DNA of 11,669 nucleotides from Pseudomonadota bacterium (GTDB taxonomy: Bacteria > Pseudomonadota > Gammaproteobacteria > Burkholderiales > Rhodocyclaceae). The notes beneath the pieces were generated by a model. That model saw only the letters and a list, made by a program, of their open reading frames with translations, did no database searches and was not told where the DNA came from. Each line of letters begins with the position of its first letter. Within the stretch, counting starts at the first letter, position 1. Both the position numbers and the translations under genes were made by a program. The stretch lies in assembly GCA_030917225.1 (NCBI GenBank), contig JAUPVD010000120.1, positions 1 to 11,669 on the forward strand. The letters are read 5' to 3'. Positions 6,620 through 11,669 of the stretch are shown here, piece after piece.

Positions 6620-6810
6620 GCTTTGGTCTCAGGTCGAAACTGTCGGAACGCATTTGTCAGCAATGGAGAACTCGACTGGTAGATGCGTGAATTCGCAGCA
6701 TGAGGAACTACTGTTCTCCGGCTACCAATGTTGAATGGCTGCTAAGTAGCTCGTTGCAGCCTGATTCTTCTCCGCAGGCCAACGGCAGCAAAGGCCGACC
6801 AGCCGCCCCC
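6620..6810. other. Unassigned intergenic stretch between arsR-rhodanese promoter and cysB stop
   Basis: These 191 bases follow the cysB-like gene (minus strand) and precede the arsR-rhodanese promoter. I find no credible gene. The short open frame starting at 6700 on the plus strand has no ribosome site and runs into the antisense of cysB. No U-tailed hairpin was seen. Only weak wobble-containing stems near 6777-6800 might end cysB transcription. The base composition is more mixed than that of the flanking genes, so a decayed sequence is possible. Confidence 0.4.
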
Positions 6811-7752
6811 TTACAACTGATACTCCTCCCCGCCCCCCGCCAGCGCCATGTCCACCGCCTTCCGCGTCAGGTGCGAGGCGAAGAACTCGATGAAGTCGTA
6901 TTCGTAGCGCCGCAGGTAGCTGCCGCGCCGCATGCCGAGGCGCGTGGTGTTGGAGCCGAAGAGGTGTTCGGCATCGAGGGCGGCTAGCCCGACATCCCGC
7001 TGCGGGTCGAAGGCCATGCGGGCGATGATGCCGAGGCCGAGGCCAAGGCTGACGTAGGTCTTGATCACGTCGGCGTCGATGGCGGCGAGCACGACGTTCG
7101 GCTTGAGGCTGGCCCGCTCGAAGGCGCGGTTAATGCGCGAGCGGCCGGAGAAGGCCGGGTCGTAGGTGACCAGCGGCCACTTGGTCAGCGATGACAGTGA
7201 CAGCCCTTTCTCCTTGAGAATCGCGTGGCCTTCCGGAGCAATCACCGCGTGCCCCCACTGATGGCATGGCAGCGTGATCAGCGCCGGGTACTGGTCGAGC
7301 GATTCGGTGGCGATGGCCAGATCGGCTTCGCCAGAGAGCGTCCATTCGGCGATCTGGGTCGGGTTACCCTGGTGCAGCGTCAGCCGAACCTTGGGCCAGC
7401 GTTCGAGGAATCGGCTGACGACTGCGGGCAACACATAGCGCGCCTGCGTGTGCGTGGTCGCGATGTTGAGGCTGCCCGTGTCCTCGCCGGCGTATTCCTC
7501 GCCGACACGCTTGAGGTTGTCGGCCTCGCGCAGGATGCGTTCGGAGATTTCCAGCACCGCCTTGCCCGGCTCGGTGATGCCGGTGAGGCGTTTGCCGCTG
7601 CGCTCGAAGACGGTGATGCCAAGCTCGTCCTCAAGCAGCCGCACCTGCTTGGAAACACCCGGCTGCGAGGTGTGCAGAGCCTCGGCGGCCTCCGAGACGT
7701 TGAGCCCCTGGCGGGCGACTTCGACCAGATAGCGGAGTTGCTGAAGCTTCAT
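6811..7752 (-). CDS. cysB: CysB-type LysR-family regulator of sulfur assimilation
   Basis: This 313-residue LysR-type regulator starts MKLQQLRYLVEVARQGLNVS, nearly as in E. coli CysB, with the helix-turn-helix at about 18-37 (SEAAEALHTSQPGVSKQVR). The inducer-binding domain keeps residues that line the sulfate/effector pocket of CysB at the same numbers: Thr100, Thr102 and Gln103 in TTHTQAR, Thr149 in AIATE, and Trp166 in CHQWG. Thr202 is conservatively replaced by Ser202 (AFSGRS). CysB activates sulfate-assimilation genes with N-acetylserine or O-acetylserine as co-inducer and represses itself. It is transcribed divergently from the exporter and sulfite-reductase genes 104 bp away, consistent with their being its targets. 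AGGTG (7762-7758) serves as the ribosome site. A paralogous Cbl-like role cannot be fully excluded, but the cys neighbours favour CysB. It is slightly shorter than the 324-residue E. coli protein, mainly at the C-terminus. Confidence 0.93.
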   Translation of the reverse strand: MKLQQLRYLVEVARQGLNVSEAAEALHTSQPGVSKQVRLLEDELGITVFERSGKRLTGITEPGKAVLEISERILREADNLKRVGEEYAGEDTGSLNIATTHTQARYVLPAVVSRFLERWPKVRLTLHQGNPTQIAEWTLSGEADLAIATESLDQYPALITLPCHQWGHAVIAPEGHAILKEKGLSLSSLTKWPLVTYDPAFSGRSRINRAFERASLKPNVVLAAIDADVIKTYVSLGLGLGIIARMAFDPQRDVGLAALDAEHLFGSNTTRLGMRRGSYLRRYEYDFIEFFASHLTRKAVDMALAGGGEEYQL

Positions 7753-7766
7753 GGCAGCACCTAAAT

Positions 7767-7777
7767 AACAATTTGTT
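7767..7777. promoter_or_regulatory. Dyad AACAA-T-TTGTT near the predicted cysB transcription start
   Basis: AACAATTTGTT at 7767-7777 is a perfect 5-1-5 dyad. It lies about where the minus-strand cysB transcript should begin (near 7776) and 14 bp upstream of its ATG, a position suited to an autorepression or roadblock site. TAACAAT occurs twice here (7766-7772 and 7779-7785), 13 bp apart. The nine bases AACAATTTG recur at 8648-8656, just before the sulfite reductase gene. Which protein binds is unknown; CysB is the obvious candidate. Confidence 0.4.
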
Positions 7778-7790
7778 CTAACAATCTAAC
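7778..7790 (-). repeat. 13-bp word shared with the arsR-rhodanese promoter
   Basis: CTAACAATCTAAC at 7778-7790 is identical to 6580-6592; on the minus strand it reads GTTAGATTGTTAG. In both places it contains the proposed -10 hexamer TAGATT at the same offset, followed by GTTAG. It is itself a direct repeat of GTTAG with a 3-bp gap. It may be a shared operator or a shared core-promoter sequence. Confidence 0.6.
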
Positions 7791-7811
7791 TCAATATTCT
7801 TTTTCACTCAA
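7783..7811 (-). promoter_or_regulatory. Candidate sigma70 promoter of cysB
   Basis: On the minus strand, TTGAGT (7811-7806) and TAGATT (7788-7783) are separated by 17 bp, each matching four of six consensus bases. The predicted start is near 7776, giving a leader of about 25 nt that holds the AGGTG ribosome site. The -35 box shares one base with the -35 box proposed for the divergent exporter promoter. Confidence 0.5.
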
Positions 7812-7829
7812 TTCTCCTGTTGTTACTAT
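7801..7829 (+). promoter_or_regulatory. Candidate promoter of the exporter / cys operon
   Basis: TTTTCA (7801-7806) and TACTAT (7824-7829) lie 17 bp apart, each matching four of six consensus bases. The predicted start near 7836 gives a short leader of about 20 nt before the ATG at 7857. The weak -35 box would fit activator dependence, for example on CysB. An alternative pairing, TTGTTC (7773-7778) with TATTCT (7795-7800), is weaker. Confidence 0.45.
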
Positions 7830-7856
7830 GCGCCCATACATTTATTGCGGTGCATC

Positions 7857-8630
7857 ATGGACTGGCTCTACACCCTTTCAGGCTTTGCCGTTGGCGCGAT
7901 CGTCGGGCTCACCGGCGTCGGCGGCGGCTCGCTGATGACTCCCCTGCTGGTGCTGTTGTTCGGCATTCACCCGGCCACGGCTGTGGGTACCGACCTGCTC
8001 TATGCCGCCCTGACCAAATCCGGCGGCACCGTAGTCCATGGCCGCAAGGGCCACGTCGACTGGAAGATCGTCGGACTGCTGGCTTCGGGCAGCATTCCGG
8101 CCACGGCCATCACCATTTTCATCCTCTCGCAACTGCCCAAGCAGGATGCCGCCACAACCCATGCGATTTCGTTTGCGCTCGGCATCGCCCTGCTGCTGAC
8201 CGCCGGCGCCATCATCTTCCGCAAGCAGATCCTCAGCTACGCACAGGCGCACGAAACCTCCTTCCTGCATCGCCATCAGGCGCCGGTCACTGTTGCGGTC
8301 GGAGCCATTCTGGGCGTACTCGTTTCGATTTCGTCGGTCGGCGCTGGCGCGTTGGGCGTCGCCGCACTCTACTTTCTCTACCCGCGACTGCAGGCCGTAC
8401 GCATTGTCGGCACCGACATCGCGCATGCCGTGCCGCTGACACTGGTCGCCGGCACCGGCCACTGGCTGCTCGGCAACGTCGATTGGTCGCTGCTCGGCGC
8501 CCTGCTGCTCGGCTCGCTGCCCGGCATCTGGGTTGGCAGCCACATTTCGGCCAAGGTTCCGGATAGAATCCTGCGCCCGATCCTCGCCAGCATGCTGGTG
8601 CTGATCGGCGCGAAACTAATCGCCAGCTAG
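7857..8630 (+). CDS. TauE/SafE-family membrane transporter, probable sulfite or sulfonate exporter
   Basis: This is a 257-residue polytopic inner-membrane protein. Hydrophobic segments lie at about 4-20, 26-45, 68-90, 102-121, 143-180, 191-229 and 238-255. The family's internal duplication is visible: VGLTGVGGGSL (16-26) echoes LVSISSVGAGAL (155-166), and VGTDLLYA (43-50) echoes VGTDIAHA (184-191). TauE/SafE proteins export sulfite, sulfoacetate or related anions. Standing in front of a sulfite reductase gene and divergent from cysB, a sulfite-relief role is the best guess, though sulfate or thiosulfate transport is possible. I chose the ATG at 7857; an in-frame TTG at 7845 would add four residues but has no better ribosome site, and the SD is poor for both. 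The sulfite reductase begins 52 bp downstream, so cotranscription is likely. Confidence 0.87.
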   Translation: MDWLYTLSGFAVGAIVGLTGVGGGSLMTPLLVLLFGIHPATAVGTDLLYAALTKSGGTVVHGRKGHVDWKIVGLLASGSIPATAITIFILSQLPKQDAATTHAISFALGIALLLTAGAIIFRKQILSYAQAHETSFLHRHQAPVTVAVGAILGVLVSISSVGAGALGVAALYFLYPRLQAVRIVGTDIAHAVPLTLVAGTGHWLLGNVDWSLLGALLLGSLPGIWVGSHISAKVPDRILRPILASMLVLIGAKLIAS

Positions 8631-8682
8631 AGCGCCTAAGCCACAACAACAATTTGCAAAGCCCCCACGCAGAGACCTGACC
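8631..8682 (+). other. Exporter to sulfite reductase spacer with AACAATTTG word
   Basis: This 52-bp spacer lacks a terminator-like hairpin, so read-through from the exporter is expected. It contains AACAATTTG (8648-8656), the same nine bases as in the cysB/exporter intergenic region, overlapping the 8-bp palindrome TTTGCAAA (8653-8660). It could hold a secondary regulatory site. Only a weak AGAG precedes the next ATG. Confidence 0.3.
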
Positions 8683-10359
8683 ATGTACCGCTACGACCAC
8701 TACGATCAAGCCCTCGTCGACGAACGCGTCGCCCAGTTCCGCGACCAGGTCGCGCGCTGGAAGGCAGGCGAGCTTTCCGACGACGAACTGCGTCCGCTGC
8801 GCCTGCAGAACGGCCTCTACATCCAGCGCCACGCGCCGATGTTCCGCATCGCCGTCCCCTACGGCATGCTCGCCTCGCGCCAGCTGCGCTGCCTGGCCGA
8901 ACTCGGCCGCAAGTACGACCGCGGCTACGGCCATTTCACCACGCGCCACAACATGCAGTTCAACTGGCCGAAAATCGAGGACGTGCCGGAGATGCTGGCC
9001 GAACTGGCCAAGGTCGAGATGCACGCCATCCAGACTTCTGGCAACTGCATCCGCAACGTCACCACCGACCAGTTTGCTGGTGTCGCTGCCGACGAGATTC
9101 TCGACCCGCGCCCGCTGTGCGAAATCCTGCGCCAGTGGAGCACCTTCCACCCGGAATTCGCCTTCCTGCCGCGCAAATTCAAGATCGCGGTGAACGGCGC
9201 CAGGGAAGACCGCGCGCTGACCTGGTTCCACGACATCGGCCTGCACATCCTGAAAACCGACGACGGCCTCGTTGGCTTCCGCGTCATTGTCGGTGGCGGC
9301 TTGGGCCGCACGCCGATCCGCGGCGAGATCGTGCGCGAGTTCCTGCCCTGGCAGGACATCCTCACCTACTGCGAAGCCATCCTGCGTGTGTACAACCGCT
9401 ACGGCCGCCGCGACAACGCCTACAAGGCCCGCATCAAGATCCTCGTGCAAGCACTTGGCGTCGTTGAATTCGCCCGCCAGGTTGAGGAAGAATGGGCGTA
9501 CCTGAAAGGCGGTCCGGCCACCATCACGCAGGCCGAATACGACCGCGTCACCGCCTTCTTCGGCGCTCCGGCCTATGCCACGCTGCCGACCATCGACGAA
9601 ACCTTTGTCGCCCAGCAAGCCGATTCCGTGCCCTTCGCCCGCTGGGTCGAGCGCAACGTGCGGCCGCACCGCATTCCTGGTTATGCCTCGGTCACGCTGT
9701 CGTTGAAGAAACCGGGTATTGCGCCGGGCGACATCACCTCCGACCAGATGGACATTGCCGCTGAACTGGCCGACGCCTACAGCTTCGGCGAATTGCGCGT
9801 CACGCACGAGCAGAATCTGGTGCTGGCCGATGTCGAACAGCGCCAGTTGTTCGCGCTGTGGCAGGAAGCCAAGGCCGCCGGTTTCGCCACGCCGAACATC
9901 GGCCTGCTGACCGACATGATCGTCTGCCCCGGCGGCGATTTCTGCGACCTCGCCAACGCCCGCTCGATCCCGGTGGCCAACGCCGTGCAGGCGCGCTTCG
10001 ACGACCTCGACTACCTGTGGGACATCGGCGACATCGAACTCAACTTCTCCGGCTGCATGAACTCCTGCGGTCACCACCACGTCGGCAATATCGGTATCCT
10101 CGGCGTCGACAAGGGCAACGAGGAGTGGTACCAGATCACCCTCGGCGGCGAGCAGGGCAACGACGCCCGCCTCGGCAAGGTCATCGGCCCGTCGTTCGCT
10201 GCGGCCGATGTACCGGACGTGATCGAGAAGATCGTCCGTTTCTACATCGCCCAGCGCTTTGATGACGAGCGCTTCATCGATACCTTCCGCCGTCTCGGCG
10301 CCGACCCGTTCAAGGTTGCCGTCTATGGCGACAAGGCCCGCCTGAAGGCCGCCGCCTGA
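8683..10359 (+). CDS. cysI: Siroheme/4Fe-4S sulfite (or nitrite) reductase hemoprotein
   Basis: This 558-residue cytoplasmic enzyme reduces sulfite to sulfide by six electrons. The duplicated ferredoxin-like/siroheme domain plan is visible. Active-site basic residues are present: Arg88 in FTTRHNMQF, Arg124 in SGNCIRNV, and Lys165 and Lys167 in LPRKFKI, corresponding to R83, R153, K215 and K217 of the E. coli enzyme. The cluster cysteines are Cys415 and Cys421 (CPGGDFC, C-x5-C) and Cys458 and Cys462 (CMNSC, C-x3-C), with Cys462 expected to bridge to siroheme iron. The SGNCIRN form resembles the ferredoxin-type nitrite/sulfite reductases common in betaproteobacteria. No cysJ flavoprotein is in the window, so the electron donor must be encoded elsewhere. 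Linkage to cysH, DUF934 and cysB supports sulfite rather than nitrite. The DUF934 gene starts within 12 bp of the stop. Confidence 0.92.
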   Translation: MYRYDHYDQALVDERVAQFRDQVARWKAGELSDDELRPLRLQNGLYIQRHAPMFRIAVPYGMLASRQLRCLAELGRKYDRGYGHFTTRHNMQFNWPKIEDVPEMLAELAKVEMHAIQTSGNCIRNVTTDQFAGVAADEILDPRPLCEILRQWSTFHPEFAFLPRKFKIAVNGAREDRALTWFHDIGLHILKTDDGLVGFRVIVGGGLGRTPIRGEIVREFLPWQDILTYCEAILRVYNRYGRRDNAYKARIKILVQALGVVEFARQVEEEWAYLKGGPATITQAEYDRVTAFFGAPAYATLPTIDETFVAQQADSVPFARWVERNVRPHRIPGYASVTLSLKKPGIAPGDITSDQMDIAAELADAYSFGELRVTHEQNLVLADVEQRQLFALWQEAKAAGFATPNIGLLTDMIVCPGGDFCDLANARSIPVANAVQARFDDLDYLWDIGDIELNFSGCMNSCGHHHVGNIGILGVDKGNEEWYQITLGGEQGNDARLGKVIGPSFAAADVPDVIEKIVRFYIAQRFDDERFIDTFRRLGADPFKVAVYGDKARLKAAA

Positions 10360-10370
10360 GGAATATGACC

Positions 10371-10880
10371 ATGACCAAGATCATCAAGAACCGTCAGGCT
10401 GTTGCCGATGACTACACCCTGCTCAAGCTGGCTGAAGGCGAAGTTGCCGAGACCGTCGCGCTGCCAGCCGGTGCTGTGCTGGTACCGTTGGCCGTTTGGG
10501 TGGCACGCAAGACTGAACTACTGGCCCGCGGTACCCCGGTCGGCGTTTGGCTCGATGCTGGCGAAGGCCCGGAAGCTATCGACGCCGACCTCGCCCAACT
10601 CCCGGTCATCGGCGTGAATTTCCCGAAGTTTGTCGATGGCCGCGGCTACTCGACCGCCCGCCTGCTGCGCGAGCGCTACGGCTACCAGGGCGAAATCCGC
10701 GCCATCGGCGACGTGCTGCAGGACCAGCTGTTCCTGATGGCCCGCTGCGGCTTTGACGCCTTCGCGCTACGCGCCGACAAGAGCATCGAGAAGGCCCTCG
10801 GCGCCTTCGAAACCTTCAAGGCGCCGTATCAGGCGGCCGTCGACCAGACTCAACCCCTCTTCCGCCGCCGCGCTGCGTAA
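10371..10880 (+). CDS. DUF934 protein, probable accessory to sulfite reduction
   Basis: This 169-residue cytoplasmic protein has the DUF934 signature VNFPKFVDGRGYSTARLLRE near its middle, followed by the conserved GEIRAIGDVLQDQLFLMARCGFDAF. No metal-binding Cys cluster is seen (one Cys, in ARCGF). DUF934 genes recur between or beside cysI and cysH in proteobacteria, and the family is generally linked to sulfite reduction. A biochemical activity is not established to my knowledge; electron delivery or assembly of the reductase are possibilities. Two ATGs occur, at 10365 and 10371. I prefer 10371 because AGGA at 10359-10362 is 8 bp from it but only 2 bp from the first. Either way the gene follows cysI closely and ends 4 bp before cysH. 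Confidence 0.88.
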   Translation: MTKIIKNRQAVADDYTLLKLAEGEVAETVALPAGAVLVPLAVWVARKTELLARGTPVGVWLDAGEGPEAIDADLAQLPVIGVNFPKFVDGRGYSTARLLRERYGYQGEIRAIGDVLQDQLFLMARCGFDAFALRADKSIEKALGAFETFKAPYQAAVDQTQPLFRRRAA

Positions 10881-10884
10881 AAAT

Positions 10885-11601
10885 ATGTCGATCAACATCA
10901 CCCTCAACGACGCCCTGCTCGCCTCGACCGCCGCCAAGACCGACGCCGCGAAGAAACTGCTGGCCGAGATCGCCCGCGATTTCTCGCCGGTCACCTTCGC
11001 CAACAGCCTCGGCGCCGAGGACATGGTGCTGACCGACCTGATCGTCAGGGAAAAGCTCGACATCGAGATCTTCTCGCTCGACACCGGCCGCCTGCCGCTG
11101 GAAACCTACGACCTGATGGCCGAGGTACAGAAGCACTATGGCTTGAAGCTCAAGGTCTATACGCCGCGCCACGAGCTGCTCGAGCCCTTCGTCCGCGACA
11201 AGGGCATCAACGCCTTCTACGAATCGGTCGAGCTCAGGAAGGGCTGCTGCTTCGTGCGCAAGGTCGAGCCGCTGCAGCGTGCGCTCTCTGGCAAGAAGGC
11301 CTGGATCACCGGCATGCGCGCCCAGCAGTCGGCCACCCGCGACGGCCTGCCGGTACGCAGCTTCGACGACGGCAACGGGCTGGAGAAATTCAATCCGCTC
11401 GCCGACTGGAGCGAAAAGGAAGTCTGGGCCTACCTCAAGCAGCATGGCGTCCCTTACAACGCGTTGCATGACAAGTTCTATCCGTCGATCGGCTGTGCAC
11501 CCTGTACGCGCGCCGTGACCCCCGGCGAAGATGTACGCTCCGGCCGCTGGTGGTGGGAAAATGCCGACACGAAAGAGTGCGGGTTGCACGTCAAGGCCTG
11601 A
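10885..11601 (+). CDS. cysH: Assimilatory APS-type (4Fe-4S) reductase CysH
   Basis: This 238-residue enzyme of the PAPS/APS reductase family reduces adenylylated sulfate to sulfite with thioredoxin or glutathione. The nucleotide-binding start SPVTFANSLGAEDMVL (34-49) and the SLDTGRLPLETY stretch (64-75) are typical. Two Cys pairs, Cys121-Cys122 (KGCCFVRK) and Cys204/Cys207 (GCAPC), are the 4Fe-4S ligands that distinguish APS-using enzymes from the clusterless E. coli PAPS reductase. The catalytic Cys232 lies in ECGLH near the C-terminus. This predicts sulfate assimilation through APS without a need for APS kinase. The start at 10885 gives the expected family length; an in-frame extension upstream to 10753 only overlaps DUF934 out of phase. 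No SD is visible before the ATG, so translation probably depends on the preceding gene, 4 bp away. Confidence 0.95.
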   Translation: MSINITLNDALLASTAAKTDAAKKLLAEIARDFSPVTFANSLGAEDMVLTDLIVREKLDIEIFSLDTGRLPLETYDLMAEVQKHYGLKLKVYTPRHELLEPFVRDKGINAFYESVELRKGCCFVRKVEPLQRALSGKKAWITGMRAQQSATRDGLPVRSFDDGNGLEKFNPLADWSEKEVWAYLKQHGVPYNALHDKFYPSIGCAPCTRAVTPGEDVRSGRWWWENADTKECGLHVKA

Positions 11602-11669
11602 GGCACGGCGGCTGATCCGAACTTCCCCGCCGAAGAGGACTCCAACCCTTGTCGCCGCACTGATTTCCA
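11602..11669. other. Right-edge sequence after cysH, nothing recognised
   Basis: No gene can be assigned in these 68 bases and there is no ATG on the plus strand. A 6-bp stem (CGGCGG at 11606-11611 with CCGCCG at 11627-11632) has a 15-nt loop and no U tract, so it is not a convincing terminator. GAAGAGGA at 11632-11639 looks like a ribosome site, so a further cys gene such as a sulfate adenylyltransferase subunit may begin just beyond. Confidence 0.3.

Noticed and set aside
6700..6987. Small plus-strand open frame spanning the gap and the end of cysB
   Set aside because: It has no ribosome site, no family resemblance, and two thirds of it is antisense to the conserved cysB C-terminus.
8287..10080. 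597-codon open frame on the minus strand, antisense to the exporter and sulfite reductase genes
   Set aside because: The plus-strand reading has clear catalytic motifs and family lengths, while the antisense product is compositionally odd (Val/Asp/Gly-rich, then Arg/Ser/Ala-rich) and resembles no family. It is a codon-bias shadow of high-GC coding DNA.
10753..10884. 44-residue N-terminal extension of CysH
   Set aside because: It overlaps the DUF934 C-terminus in another frame and is Arg/Ser/Pro-rich. The ATG at 10885 gives the usual CysH length.
11606..11632. Possible terminator hairpin after cysH
   Set aside because: The stem is only 6 bp with a 15-nt loop and no U tract follows, so chance pairing in GC-rich DNA is the simplest explanation.

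Overview
The window looks like a chromosomal segment of a GC-rich betaproteobacterium, with a Rhodocyclales-type relative (Azonexus/Dechloromonas-like) as the likeliest guess. That guess rests on protein style and the cysI - DUF934 - cysH order, not on a database match. No RNA genes, CRISPR arrays, insertion sequences or origins were recognised. Almost everything readable concerns sulfur metabolism, except a metal-efflux block at the left edge.

Layout. (1) 1-3664, plus strand: the tail of an RND periplasmic adaptor, a full-length heavy-metal-type RND pump (127-3246) and a small secreted His-rich protein (3272-3664), which form an efflux operon entered from the left. (2) 3734-6578, minus strand: a four-gene operon read right to left: an ArsR-type repressor fused to a rhodanese domain, a DsrE-family sulfur-relay-like protein, a PLP-dependent gamma-family transsulfuration enzyme, and a SAM-dependent methyltransferase whose start overlaps the PLP gene's stop (ATGA). 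The rhodanese, DsrE and PLP domains all point to reactive or mobilised sulfur. (3) 6811-7752, minus strand: a CysB-type LysR regulator with the inducer-pocket residues of E. coli CysB. (4) 7857-11601, plus strand: a TauE/SafE-type membrane exporter, a siroheme/4Fe-4S sulfite (or nitrite) reductase, a DUF934 protein and an APS-type CysH reductase. Together these are an assimilatory APS to sulfite to sulfide module with a possible sulfite or sulfonate exit route.

The most interesting DNA is regulatory. The arsR-rhodanese gene has a well-formed minus-strand promoter (TTGACC, 17 bp, TAGATT) whose predicted start of transcription falls on the A of the ATG. There is no Shine-Dalgarno sequence, so the mRNA may be leaderless. 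Four copies of an ATTCGTTR-like octamer cover this promoter. A 13-bp word including the -10 (GTTAGATTGTTAG, minus strand) recurs at the same promoter position in front of cysB about 1.2 kb away, which suggests that the reactive-sulfur operon and the cys regulon are cross-wired. The cysB and exporter genes are divergent, with candidate promoters whose -35 boxes touch.

Working model (inference): region 4 makes sulfide under CysB control, and region 2 senses sulfane sulfur through the ArsR-rhodanese protein and processes sulfur-containing amino acids or thiols. The methyltransferase substrate, the exact PLP reaction and the metal pumped by the RND system cannot be decided from the sequence.
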